DNA from: Klebsiella michiganensis
GTDB lineage: Bacteria > Pseudomonadota > Gammaproteobacteria > Enterobacterales > Enterobacteriaceae
Length of the DNA stretch: 64,000 nt
Direction: 5' to 3'
Assembly: GCA_000963575.1 (NCBI GenBank)
Contig: CP011077.1
Location: 2,666,001 to 2,730,000, forward strand
The translations under genes and the position numbers were made by a program. Position 1 is the stretch's first letter. Every line of letters begins with the position of its first letter. Shown here piece after piece: positions 44,051 through 52,806 of this stretch. Below the pieces are notes generated by a model. It was not told the DNA's origin. It ran no database searches and was given only the letters and a program-made list of their open reading frames with translations.

Positions 44051-45442
44051 TTAGCGTGAAGATTTACGGCCATAAACGGCCCAGGTGATGACCACGCACA
44101 CGATATAGAAGACGAGGAACAGCTTCATCGCCCCGGCAGGCGAGCCGGTGAGCGCCAGGGACGTGCCGAAGGCTTTAGGGATAAAGAACCCGCCAATGGC
44201 CCCGATGGCCGAGATAAAGCCCAGCGCTGCGGCGGTATCCGTGGCGGCTTCTCGCAGGGCAACTTCATCGCTGCCGCCGGCAGCTTTCACTCTGTCCATT
44301 GTCAGCTTGCGGAAGATCACGGAGATCATCTGGAAGGTGGATCCGCTGCCCAGCCCGGCCGTCAGGAACAGCATCAGGAACACGCCAAAGAAGGCGATAA
44401 AGTTCCCGCCCTGGCCGTCAGACGGCAGCGTGGTGAACAGCAGCGCGCTGAAAATCGCCATCAGAATAAAGTTATACAACGAGACTCGCGTCCCGCCCCA
44501 GCGGTCGGAGATCGCTCCACCGGCGGAACGTGCCAGCGCGCCAAACAGCGGGCCAAAAAAGGCGAAATGCAGAATGTTGACGTCCGGGAACTGAGTTTTA
44601 GACAGCATCGCAAACCCGGCGGAAAAACCGATAAACGAGCCAAATGTGGCCAGGTACAGCAGACCCAAAATCCAGAGGTGGCCGCGCTTTAGCACCGGCA
44701 GCTGTTCACGCAGGGACGCTTTGGACGCCGAGAGATCGTTCATCCCGAACCAGGCCGCTAAAGTGAAAACGGCCAGAAACGGCACCCAGATCCACGCGGC
44801 ATTTTCCAGAAACAGCATCGTGCCATCGCCCTGTTCAACGCCTTTACCGCCGAAAACGGCAAACATCGACAGGGAGATAACCAGCGGGGCGACCAGCTGC
44901 ATCACGCTCACGCCCATATTCCCCAGCCCGCCGTTAATCCCCAGGGCACCGCCCTGCTTTGCCTTCGGGAAAAAGAAGCTGATGTTTGCCATGCTGGAAG
45001 CAAAGTTCGCCCCGGCAAAGCCGCACAGCAGCGAGATGCATATGAAGGTGTTAAACGAGGTGCTGGTGTCCTGCACGGTAAAGCCAAGCCAGACGCACGG
45101 AATAATCAAAATGCCGGTGCTGAACGCCGTCCAGCGTCGGCCACCAAAAACGGGCACCATAAACGAATACGGCACGCGCAGCAGGGCGCCAGAAACGGAC
45201 GGTAGCGCCGTGAGCATAAACAGTTGGTCGGTGGTGAACGTAAAGCCAACCTTATTCAAATTCACCGCCACCGCGCTGAAGAGCATCCAGACGCAGAAAG
45301 CCAGTAGCAGGCTTGGCACGGAAATCCACAGGTTGCGACTGGCGATCCGGTGCCCCTTTTGTTGCCAGAACTGCGGATCTTCGGGCCGCCAGTCGGTAAT
45401 CAGTGCGCCCGACGACTTCTCGGTAACGGGAGACTGTGACAT
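44051..45442 (-). CDS. narK: Nitrate/nitrite antiporter NarK
   Basis: This 463-residue major facilitator superfamily transporter exchanges nitrate for nitrite across the inner membrane during nitrate respiration. It has 12 predicted helices and the nitrate signature glycine-rich motifs GFAGANFASSMANISFFFP and GLGSGSTFQMISVIF, with substrate-binding Arg in LLRVPYSFMVP. I start at MSQSPVTEKSSGALITDW (45442), matching E. coli; the frame extends 11 codons upstream without support. The gene lies between narG and the divergent narX remnant. Confidence 0.96.
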   Translation of the reverse strand: MSQSPVTEKSSGALITDWRPEDPQFWQQKGHRIASRNLWISVPSLLLAFCVWMLFSAVAVNLNKVGFTFTTDQLFMLTALPSVSGALLRVPYSFMVPVFGGRRWTAFSTGILIIPCVWLGFTVQDTSTSFNTFICISLLCGFAGANFASSMANISFFFPKAKQGGALGINGGLGNMGVSVMQLVAPLVISLSMFAVFGGKGVEQGDGTMLFLENAAWIWVPFLAVFTLAAWFGMNDLSASKASLREQLPVLKRGHLWILGLLYLATFGSFIGFSAGFAMLSKTQFPDVNILHFAFFGPLFGALARSAGGAISDRWGGTRVSLYNFILMAIFSALLFTTLPSDGQGGNFIAFFGVFLMLFLTAGLGSGSTFQMISVIFRKLTMDRVKAAGGSDEVALREAATDTAAALGFISAIGAIGGFFIPKAFGTSLALTGSPAGAMKLFLVFYIVCVVITWAVYGRKSSR

Positions 45443-45749
45443 AAACACCTCATTTCGTGTGAGTAAATGCCGCAACCTTAGGGTTCCTGCGTGGATATTA
45501 GTTGATGTAAATCAAGGGATAATCTATCTCTCGGGCGGGCAAAAATTCCCCCTCATTCTTTGTGAGTAATCTTCTGACAAAAAAATAACGTGATTTATCA
45601 CATCCCTGCGGGGCTGGTTGCCGACTGATTTCGGCGCTCTGCCACCTGTGGCAATTTAGGGGTAATCCTTAGTGGGTATGGGTATACTCCAGGTGTTGGC
45701 CGAAAATAGCGCCACTCATCCCCTTCACCGCTTCAGGAGCCCGTGCGCA
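45443..45749. promoter_or_regulatory. Divergent narK-narX control region
   Basis: This 307-nt region includes an FNR site (45502-45515, listed separately), a dyad GTGATTTATCAC near 45590 and a cluster of NarL heptamers close to narX: AGGGGTA (45658-45664), GTGGGTA and ATGGGTA near 45672-45684, then TACTCCA. The promoter DNA is therefore preserved even though narX and narL are not. An AGGAG lies 13 nt before the narX ATG. Confidence 0.6.
45502..45515. promoter_or_regulatory. FNR site of the narK promoter
   Basis: TTGATGTAAATCAA matches the FNR consensus TTGAT-N4-ATCAA perfectly and lies about 66 nt upstream of the narK start. Confidence 0.88.
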
Positions 45750-46772
45750 ATGCTAAAACGCCTGCTTTCTCCCCTCTCGCTGGTCAATCAGCTCACGCTG
45801 GTTGTCATGCTGCTGGCGACGTTAAGCGTGGCGGGAATGGCAATGGCCGGCTGGCTGGCCCAGGGGATCTCCGGCAATGCCCACGCGATCAATAAAACGG
45901 GCTCGATGCGCATGCAGAGCTACCGCCTGCTGGCGGCCATTCCGCTGACGGAACAGGATAAGGAGCTGCTTAGTGAAATGGAGCAAACCACCTGGAGTGA
46001 CGATCTGCTCCTTGCCGCCGAACGCGACGGGCAGCAGGCTAAACTTCAGCAGTTACAAGAATACTGGCGCAGCACCCTCGAACCCGCGCTGATCGCCGCC
46101 CAAACGCCACAGCAGGTGAAACCCGCCGTCGCCCATTTTGTGACCAGCATTGATGAACTGGTCAGCTCCTTCGACCGCACCACGGAGATGCGTCTGCATC
46201 ATGTGATTTTGCTGCAGCAGGGTATGGCGGTATTACTCGGGTTGTTGATCGTTTTTACCCTGATTTGGTTACGCAAAAGATTACTCCGCCCGTGGCGGCA
46301 ACTTCTGGCGATGGCCGCCGCCATTGGTCAGCGAGACTTCACCCAGCGCGTGAATGTTCGGGGGCGGGACGAAATGGCCACGCTTGGGATCGCGCTTAAC
46401 AGCATGTCCAGCGAGCTGGCGCAAAGTTACGCCGTGCTTGAACGGCGGGTTCGGGAGAAAACCGCCGGGCTTGAGCAAAAAAACCAGATGCTCACTTTCC
46501 TCTATGAGGCAAATCGCCGCCTGCACGCCCGGGCTCCGCTGTGCCAGCGTATTTCCCCCGTGCTGAGCGAGCTGCAGGTTTTAACGCCATTGCTGGGGAT
46601 CGTGCTGCGGGTTTATGAGTACGAAGATGAAGAGAATTACCAGGAATACACTTTCCAGCCGGATGCACTCTGCGACGCTCAGGGCTGCCAGCTGTGTCCG
46701 GATGCCGGGGCAGCGCAGCCACAGGAAACCACGACCCTGAAGTGGCGGCTCACCGATAACCACGTTCATTAA
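45750..46772 (+). pseudogene. narX: NarX nitrate sensor, truncated (kinase domain deleted)
   Basis: The remaining 340 codons match E. coli NarX from MLKRLLSPLSLVNQ to about residue 358. They comprise TM1 (about 15-37), the periplasmic sensor with the P-box (HAINKTGSMRMQSYRLLAAI), TM2 (about 152-172), HAMP (about 175-225) and most of the Cys-containing central module (CDAQGCQLC). The sequence then jumps at about 46764, four codons before a stop, into narL. The H-box with the phosphorylated His and the ATPase domain, about 240 residues, are gone. The product could still insert in the membrane and sense nitrate but cannot signal by phosphorylation. Confidence 0.92.
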
Positions 46773-47070
46773 AGCCCTGCAGCAGGCCGCGGCGGGCGAG
46801 ATGGTACTCAGCGAGGCGCTAACACCTGTGCTGGCGGCAAGCCTGCGGGCCAACCGTACCACCTCCGATCGTGATGTTAATCAGCTCACGCCGCGCGAAC
46901 GCGATATCCTGAAGCTGATAGCCCAGGGCTTGCCTAACAAGATGATAGCCCGCCGCCTGGACATCACCGAAAGCACGGTGAAGGTGCACGTCAAACACCT
47001 GCTGAAAAAAATGAAGCTCAAATCCCGGGTAGAAGCCGCCGTTTGGGTTCACCAGGATCGCATCTTCTAA
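46765..47070 (+). pseudogene. narL: NarL response regulator, 3' part only (receiver deleted)
   Basis: This is the NarL C-terminal third: KALQQAAAGEMVLSEALTPVLAAS..., corresponding to about residue 116 onward of the 216-residue protein, with the complete LuxR-type helix-turn-helix (LTPRERDILKLIAQGLPNKMIARRL in the usual position; core PNKMIARRLDITEST). The receiver domain and the start are deleted. It is out of frame with the narX remnant. An ATG at 46801 could start an 89-residue protein carrying the DNA-binding domain. The isolated NarL C-domain of E. coli binds DNA without phosphorylation, so if made it might act constitutively. Confidence 0.9.
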
Positions 47071-47076
47071 CGCCTG

Positions 47077-48477
47077 CTACTCCTCCGGTAACAGGGAGTA
47101 GCGCGGATCGCTTTCAGGGGTGATCAGTAGCGGAGCCGCGGGCTTGAGCACAATCTCATTCGAAGTGACCTTCTGCCCTTTTGCATCTTCCACGGTGACC
47201 GACAGGTGGTAATTATTTTCGGCGCCGTCCTGCCACGCAGGTAAAATAATGCTCCAGCCGTCGGCGCTGAGCGGCTGGGCCGGTGGCGTCAGGCTAAGCG
47301 CCTGAGTATCACCCTGCCATACCAGCCGCCGGATGCCGTGCGTCGCTTTCACCTGCAGCTTAAGCAAAACCGTTTCTCCCGGCTGTAGCTGCCAGGGCGG
47401 CGTCGCCAGGAATACCGACAGCGTTTTGCGCTGGCGGAACTGCATCACCGGGACAGAGTCCCTCTCAACGCTATCGTAGCGGCTGCCGCGCAGCGAACTG
47501 GTGGTGGCCACTTCGTCCGCCGAGAGCTGCTTCTGCAACGGCACTCCGAAGCGATAATTCAGCTTAAGCCCCAGATTGTCCTGCGCGATCCCGCTTTCAC
47601 CCTGCTTATGCTGGGCCGTGAGCGTAATCAGCGGCACCGGCGTGTAGTTGATGCCCATCGTCACCGCGACGGGGTTTCGGTATCCGCTATCGCTGTCGAA
47701 GAGCGTGACGTTGTCACCAAAGTATTGCTCAAAGCTAAGGCTGGTAAAAATATGCCGATAAAACGGCAGCCAGGCTTGCGCCGTGACATCGTAGCCCCGG
47801 GCCAGGCGCTGTTCGAGCGTGTCGGTTTGCGCGCGCCAGCCGTTCAAAGGCTGGTAATAATTAGCCGAAAGCCGCAGGTATTCCCCCCAGGCTTCCGCCC
47901 CAAACCCCGCCCGCTGGAGCTGCGTTGTCAGCTGATTGTCGTAGAACGAGTTGTAACCCAGCAGCCAGTTACCGGCTACCCAGCGCTGTCCCAACCCAAT
48001 GTTACCGGTGGCGCCGTTTTTTTGCTGGCTAAAGCCGAGCTGGCTCCAGGTCAGATAACGATTGTTGTCCTGCCAGGGGGTAAATAACGCCCCGCTGCTG
48101 CCGGACCAATTGCCGTGCTCATCCACCCGTAAATTGACGTTGGCTTTGCCCCAGGGCGAAAGCAAAGCCTGGGTTTCATCGGTCACTTTGTCGGTCAGTA
48201 AATCCCTCAGACTGGTAAAGGCGAACAGTCGCGCCTGCTCGCCGGTATCCAGCCCGTTGTCCACCATGCTGTCTTCGCCAAACTTCTTCGCCATCGCGGC
48301 AATTCTGCGCGCGGCGGCATCGGTTTCAGGCGCAAGGCCCATATTCGGCAGGTCGTCGGCGGGAGAAGAGAAAGGATTTCGGGCAGCAGGCGCGGCGTTG
48401 TGTGAGGTACTCATTGCCCCTCCCGGACGAGGGAGCAGGCAGCACAAAGTCAAAAACGGAACGGCAAATCTACGCAT
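47077..48477 (-). CDS. ychO: YchO, intimin/invasin-like inverse autotransporter
   Basis: This 466-residue outer-membrane protein is related to the beta-barrel part of intimin/invasin. A signal sequence (MRRFAVPFLTLCCLLPRPGGAMS) is followed by a barrel domain (about 50-330) with repeated Trp/Gly strands (NVNLRVDEHGNWSGSSGALF, GLGQRWVAGNWLLGYNSFYD), then one Ig-like C-terminal domain (about 340-440). It lacks the long passenger of true intimins. The start at 48477 matches the E. coli protein; the frame runs on to 48600 without homology. It is convergent with the narL remnant, whose stop is 6 nt away. Confidence 0.9.
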   Translation of the reverse strand: MRRFAVPFLTLCCLLPRPGGAMSTSHNAAPAARNPFSSPADDLPNMGLAPETDAAARRIAAMAKKFGEDSMVDNGLDTGEQARLFAFTSLRDLLTDKVTDETQALLSPWGKANVNLRVDEHGNWSGSSGALFTPWQDNNRYLTWSQLGFSQQKNGATGNIGLGQRWVAGNWLLGYNSFYDNQLTTQLQRAGFGAEAWGEYLRLSANYYQPLNGWRAQTDTLEQRLARGYDVTAQAWLPFYRHIFTSLSFEQYFGDNVTLFDSDSGYRNPVAVTMGINYTPVPLITLTAQHKQGESGIAQDNLGLKLNYRFGVPLQKQLSADEVATTSSLRGSRYDSVERDSVPVMQFRQRKTLSVFLATPPWQLQPGETVLLKLQVKATHGIRRLVWQGDTQALSLTPPAQPLSADGWSIILPAWQDGAENNYHLSVTVEDAKGQKVTSNEIVLKPAAPLLITPESDPRYSLLPEE

Positions 48478-48638
48478 TGCGTAATGATAACACACTGGTT
48501 TTGCCCTTAACCTGCCGGGGCCACGTACATGTACGACTCCAGGATTAATCCGGCTTTTCCGGGGATAAATCATACTCACCGGTAACTCAGGGCGATACAC
48601 TGTTTCTTATGCTCAGCGTTATCATCAAGGAGAAGACA

Positions 48639-48992
48639 ATGCAGAAGATAGTCATTATTACCAACGGAGCGGCTTACGGCAGTGAGTCACTTTTTAACAG
48701 TTTGCGGCTGGCCATCGCCCTGCGCGACCAGGAGCCGCAGCCAGAAGTAAAACTGTTCCTGATGTCCGACGCGGTTACCGCTGGCCTGCGTGGCCAGAAG
48801 CCTGCCGAGGGATACAACATTCAGCAGATGCTCGAAATTCTCACCGCACAGGGCGTGCCCGTGAAACTCTGTAAAACCTGTACCGACGGGCGCGGCATCA
48901 CCGGCCTGCCGCTCATTGAAGGCGTCGCCATCGGCACGCTCGTTGAACTTGCCGAATGGACCTTAGCGTCAGATAAAACCCTCACTTTCTAA
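48639..48992 (+). CDS. ychN: YchN, DsrE-family protein
   Basis: This 117-residue protein of the DsrE/DsrF-like fold, which forms a hexamer in E. coli, has conserved cysteines in KLCKTCTDGRGI. Sulphur-transfer function is suggested by the family but not shown. GGAGAAGACA precedes the ATG at 48639; an in-frame extension to 48609 is not supported. It is divergent from ychO. Confidence 0.93.
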   Translation: MQKIVIITNGAAYGSESLFNSLRLAIALRDQEPQPEVKLFLMSDAVTAGLRGQKPAEGYNIQQMLEILTAQGVPVKLCKTCTDGRGITGLPLIEGVAIGTLVELAEWTLASDKTLTF

Positions 48993-49102
48993 TTATTTCG
49001 GCGCGGGAATATTATTTGCTTATACCCTCTCTCGCGCCATCAAGTTACCTGCAAATGTTGCCGATATTTGGCTTAGGACAACACAGCAGCAGGATAATAA
49101 TT

Positions 49103-50890
49103 ATGGTTAGATCTCTTCGTACACGTCTTCTTTTAGTCACGGCAATTTGCCTGGTCTCCGCGTTATGTCTCAACACCTTCATTAATTACACCGTCACCAG
49201 CCGCGATAACCAGCGTGCCATAACTGACACCTTGACCAGCACCAGCCTGAGCCATTCCGTCGCGATCGGCGACTGGGTCAGCGGTAAAATGGCCATCGTG
49301 AGTTCTCTGGAAAGCGCTGCGCTGAGCGAAGATCCCATCCCGGTCTTCACCCAACAGGCAAAAGCCGGGGGCTTCACCAATATCTATGTAGGCTACGCGA
49401 ATAAAACCGCAAAATTCTCAGACCCAACGGGGGTACCCGCCGATTTCGACCCGACCGGGCGCCCGTGGTACCAGCAGGTGGTGAAAGACGATGCCCCCGT
49501 CGTGACCGCCCCTTACGTGGATGCCGGTACCGGTAAACTGGTGGTAACGTTTGCCGTGCCCATTAAGCAAAATGGCAACCTTAAAGCTGTCGTCGCGGGG
49601 GATGTCGCGATGGACAGCGTGATTGCTAACGTACGCAGCATTCACCCCACGCCAGACAGCAGCGGGCTGCTTATCAATAGTGATGGAACGTTGATTGCCG
49701 GCCAGGATCCCGCCCTGACGCTGAAGGCCTTTTCTGATGCCGTTCAACAGGCTGATTTCAGGCAACTGCTGGGCGACACCCATCGCACCACAGGCACAAT
49801 GAATGAGCAACGCAAGCAGCTAATGGCCACGCCGATTGCCGGGACTCATTGGTATCTGGTGGTGGCCCTCGACGAGCATGATGCCACTTCGGGGATGCGT
49901 GCCTTAGTGAAAGCTTCCGCCATCGCCCTGCTGGTGCTCGTCCTTATCTCTGGCGCAGTTGTGCACCTGCTTATTAGCAAGGTGATGAGCCGCCTCGGTA
50001 TGATTCGTGACGGGATGCGCGCCATCAGCAACGGCACGAACGACCTGTCACAGCGGTTACCGGAAACCGGCCACGATGAAGTGACGGAAATAGCCCACGC
50101 CTTTAACGCCTTCAGCGATAAGCTGGGCGTGGTCATGACCCAGCTCAGGGATTCAAGCGCCTCGGTGAAGGTGGCCGCCAACGAAATTGCCGCCGGTAAT
50201 CAGGATCTTTCTGCCCGCACCGAGCAGGCAGCCTCCAGCCTGCGGGAAACCGCCAGCGCCGTGGAGCAGATCACCGCCTCCGTCGCGAACTCTACGGCAT
50301 CAGCCGCTCAGGCCAATACGCAGGCCCACAGCGCCAGTGAAGCCGCCGGGCGCGGGGGTGCAGTCGTCTCAAAAGTGATAACCACCATGCAGGCCATTGA
50401 ACAGGCCTCGGGCAAAATCGGGGACATCACCGGCGTCATTGACAGCATCGCTTTCCAGACCAATATCCTGGCGCTAAATGCCGCCGTTGAGGCCGCTCGC
50501 GCCGGTGAACAAGGCCGGGGATTTGCCGTGGTGGCCGGCGAAGTACGGAACCTCGCCAGCCGTAGCGCGCAGGCGGCGAAGGAGATCAAAAGCCTGATCG
50601 ACTCTACTACCGCAAGCGTTGCCGATGGCTCGCTTTATGTGCGCCAGGCCGGTGAAGCGATGGACAAAATAGAACAAAGCGTCGGAAGCGTGCTGGCGAT
50701 CATGCGCGAGATAACCCTCTCAACCGACGAACAGATGAAAGGGATTCAGGAGATTAACCACGCGGTCAACCATCTGGACAGTATGGTGCAGCAGAATGCT
50801 GAGCTGGTGGTGGAATCCGCGGCGGCGGCGGGCGCGCTGCAAAGTCAGGCCGGAGACTTAGCGGAAACCGCGGGGCATTTCCGTATTTAA
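49103..50890 (+). CDS. Methyl-accepting chemotaxis protein with periplasmic dCache domain
   Basis: This 595-residue chemoreceptor has TM1 at about 8-30, a large periplasmic dCache_1 sensor (about 35-275, with FDPTGRPWYQQVVKDDAPVVTAPYVDAGTGKLVVTFAVPI in parts such as RPWYQQ and APYVDAGTG), TM2 at about 280-300, HAMP to about 355, and a signalling domain with IAFQTNILALNAAVEAARAG near 450. RPWY and aromatic Asp residues of this type bind amino acids or amines in characterised dCache receptors; the ligand here is not known. No C-terminal NWETF-like pentapeptide is present. E. coli has no chemoreceptor at this locus. I prefer the ATG at 49103, after AGGATAATAATT. Confidence 0.92.
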   Translation: MVRSLRTRLLLVTAICLVSALCLNTFINYTVTSRDNQRAITDTLTSTSLSHSVAIGDWVSGKMAIVSSLESAALSEDPIPVFTQQAKAGGFTNIYVGYANKTAKFSDPTGVPADFDPTGRPWYQQVVKDDAPVVTAPYVDAGTGKLVVTFAVPIKQNGNLKAVVAGDVAMDSVIANVRSIHPTPDSSGLLINSDGTLIAGQDPALTLKAFSDAVQQADFRQLLGDTHRTTGTMNEQRKQLMATPIAGTHWYLVVALDEHDATSGMRALVKASAIALLVLVLISGAVVHLLISKVMSRLGMIRDGMRAISNGTNDLSQRLPETGHDEVTEIAHAFNAFSDKLGVVMTQLRDSSASVKVAANEIAAGNQDLSARTEQAASSLRETASAVEQITASVANSTASAAQANTQAHSASEAAGRGGAVVSKVITTMQAIEQASGKIGDITGVIDSIAFQTNILALNAAVEAARAGEQGRGFAVVAGEVRNLASRSAQAAKEIKSLIDSTTASVADGSLYVRQAGEAMDKIEQSVGSVLAIMREITLSTDEQMKGIQEINHAVNHLDSMVQQNAELVVESAAAAGALQSQAGDLAETAGHFRI

Positions 50891-51112
50891 TGATGTGCTG
50901 ACGGGCGTTTGCCAACGAAACACCCGTCAGCTGAAAGGTTTCAGGCACAATATGATTATTGTTTAATCGTTGCGGCATTTTTTGATCAGCATCAGCATTT
51001 GCTCCCCCAGGCTCTGGTGTGATGCCTCGAGTGATTTGTGAACAACATCACGTACCAGGACAGCACCTTTGGGGGCCTAAAGGCCATGTTTGATGCGGAA
51101 GTGGAGTGAAAA

Positions 51113-51358
51113 ATGCCAGTAGTAAAAGCCAGTCTAAAACTTTTTGGTGGCGATACCGTGGTGGTTCGCTGTTCGAATAACTGCCATATCCATTTGATGT
51201 GCGACTCAGACAAGCGAGGTAGCACGGAGGCCGACGTTCTGAGCGTGCAGAATCGCCGGTCGGCCTATATCGCCGTGCCCTACAGCGGAACCTGGAAGGT
51301 ACTGATAGACAGCCACACCCAGTCGCTTGAGCACTCCATCAGTTTTGTTCCGGCATAA
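51113..51358 (+). CDS. Small DUF1883-like protein
   Basis: This 81-residue soluble protein begins MPVVKASLKLFGGDTVVVRC, has ...HIHLMCDSD in the middle and AYIAVPYSGTWKVLIDS later, resembling the DUF1883 pattern (a G-D-x-V-x-V start, N-x-R/H-L-M-D, and P-x-x-G-x-W-x-V-x-I-D). The function is unknown. GGAG lies 8 nt before the ATG. A terminator hairpin follows within 6 nt of the stop. Confidence 0.65.
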   Translation: MPVVKASLKLFGGDTVVVRCSNNCHIHLMCDSDKRGSTEADVLSVQNRRSAYIAVPYSGTWKVLIDSHTQSLEHSISFVPA

Positions 51359-51363
51359 AAATC

Positions 51364-51385
51364 AAGGCCACCCTAAGGTGGCCTT
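51364..51385 (+). terminator. Terminator-like hairpin, first twin
   Basis: Stem AAGGCCACC / GGTGGCCTT with loop CTAA, 6 nt after the DUF1883-like gene. It is followed by ATATC rather than a T run, so it is weaker than its twin at 51510-51531, which has the same 22-nt core and the same AAAATC in front. Confidence 0.75.
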
Positions 51386-51509
51386 ATATCGGTGACAAAC
51401 AGTCGAAAACGTGGTTTTCAACTGTTTGGGGCAAACCAGAAGACACCATTCATTGTTTTATGAATAAGGCGTGCTAATTTTTAGAACAATGAATACACAT
51501 TGAAAAATC
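51386..51509. other. Segment between two identical hairpins
   Basis: This 124-nt AT-rich stretch separates two identical AAAATC-hairpin blocks. It contains a GTCGAAAAC...GTTTTCAAC-type dyad and TTCATTGTTTTATGAAT and AACAATGAATAC repeats, but no frame of note. It could encode a small RNA ending at the second hairpin, or be the scar of a local duplication. Confidence 0.35.
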
Positions 51510-51531
51510 AAGGCCACCCTAAGGTGGCCTT
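51510..51531. terminator. Terminator-like hairpin, second twin
   Basis: Same AAGGCCACC / GGTGGCCTT stem with loop CTAA, followed on the plus strand by TTTTCTT. On the minus strand the preceding AAAAATC supplies a T-rich tail, so it can also end chaC transcription; chaC stops 8 nt away. Confidence 0.85.
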
Positions 51532-51538
51532 TTTCTTG

Positions 51539-52234
51539 TCAGGCAAAACCGGGCTGCAGCCCGCCTTCATCCTCATGCCCGCTCAGCCAGGCGCGGACCT
51601 GGTTTGCCAGTTCGGACATACGGTCATCCTTCATCCCGTGCTTTTTCATCTCCTGCTCGAGAGAAAAAAGATACTGCGCATTGGTGCCCAGAGGCCCACT
51701 GGCGGAAGCAATCAGCGGCGCGATGGTTTCTGCCCGGGTGTCCGCCTCATAAAGCGGATGACGCGGGTCCATAATGAACACCAGCGCATTGACCGTCCGC
51801 CCGTCATCCAGCGCGAGTTTGCACCAGGTGGGAAGATAACAGCCGGTAATCATCTCCCGCTTCCAGACCAGCGTCAGCTCGTCTTCAAGCCCCGCCTCCG
51901 GTAACCGGTAAGCAAGCCCGGTTGTTCTGCCGCCCTCTTTCAGCGCGAGCATGCGTCCGGGACGGCAGGCAGTTCCACGCCCCGCCGTCAGCCGCAGGCA
52001 AAATGCACGATGCCAGCCCACCAGCATGCCGGGGGCTGACTCTTCAAATTCAAAAGCCGGGTTCCACATCAATGAACCGTAACCAAAAAGCCATACCGGA
52101 CTTTGGTCTGGGCGACAAGCGAGCGTCGCGGCAAGAGACGCCGAGCGCTGCTCAGGGGACCACAATAACGATTCCTCAATGGCACCAAAAGCCGTCTTAC
52201 AATCCGCTTTCATTAAGAAATCACGCGTTAACAC
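51539..52234 (-). CDS. chaC: ChaC, gamma-glutamylcyclotransferase
   Basis: This 231-residue enzyme of the ChaC family cleaves glutathione to 5-oxoproline and Cys-Gly. The substrate-binding motif is WLFGYGSLMWNPAFEF near 60-75, and the catalytic Glu lies in LEDELTLVWKREM (as in the YGSL...E pattern). I choose the GTG at 52234: GGAGG lies 6 nt upstream and the length equals E. coli ChaC exactly. In E. coli, chaB lies between chaA and chaC; no chaB is found here. Confidence 0.93.
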   Translation of the reverse strand: MLTRDFLMKADCKTAFGAIEESLLWSPEQRSASLAATLACRPDQSPVWLFGYGSLMWNPAFEFEESAPGMLVGWHRAFCLRLTAGRGTACRPGRMLALKEGGRTTGLAYRLPEAGLEDELTLVWKREMITGCYLPTWCKLALDDGRTVNALVFIMDPRHPLYEADTRAETIAPLIASASGPLGTNAQYLFSLEQEMKKHGMKDDRMSELANQVRAWLSGHEDEGGLQPGFA

Positions 52235-52736
52235 GATATACCTCCGCCACTGCTTGCTTCCATGCGACTGCACACGCTGCGCCTTCCCGGCATTTATTGA
52301 CAACTTTTGCCTACTAATAGAGCAACATATCAAGACCATAAGCAATTCGCCGCGCGCTGGCAAGTATGATGACGATCACATAATAGATAAATTGTCATTT
52401 TTTCTTGTCACACTGACGGGCGTTACTCTGTCATCCATAAAATAGTCACACACAATAGAGGGTTAATTTTCCTGGCGCCTCTCTTTGTGAACAGCTTACT
52501 CGTCCGTTTTCGTTTCGCTAACATGCTGATTTCACGCTCAGGTTGTGATTTTCATGCGAATACCCCAGACATAGGCCGTCAAAAATAACGGTTATTTGCT
52601 TTAATTAAATCCATATCAATATGTTTTATTTAAACTAAATAAAGAACACACACCATTTTGGTGCATTAGAACTAAATTCAAATAAATGCCGTAAAAGTAA
52701 GTAAATTTACAACTAAAAGTAACGGTTTTTTGCTAG
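52235..52736. other. chaC-chaA divergent intergenic region without chaB
   Basis: About 570 nt separate the chaC GTG from the chaA ATG. I looked for the 76-residue ChaB reading frame expected ahead of chaC and found none on either strand; the DNA is AT-rich with many stops. The chaC-proximal part has a good ribosome-binding site only. The chaA-proximal 200 nt are very AT-rich and hold its promoter. Confidence 0.6.
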
Positions 52737-52766
52737 TTTATATGACTTCAAAAACCTGACTATAAT
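52737..52766 (+). promoter_or_regulatory. Candidate chaA promoter
   Basis: TTTATA (52737-52742), an 18-bp spacer and a perfect TATAAT (52761-52766) lie 40 nt before the chaA start. GGAGAAGTTGA precedes the ATG. Confidence 0.6.
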
Positions 52767-52806
52767 GATCAAAACAGGTTATCGCCTGCAGAGATGGAGA
52801 AGTTGA

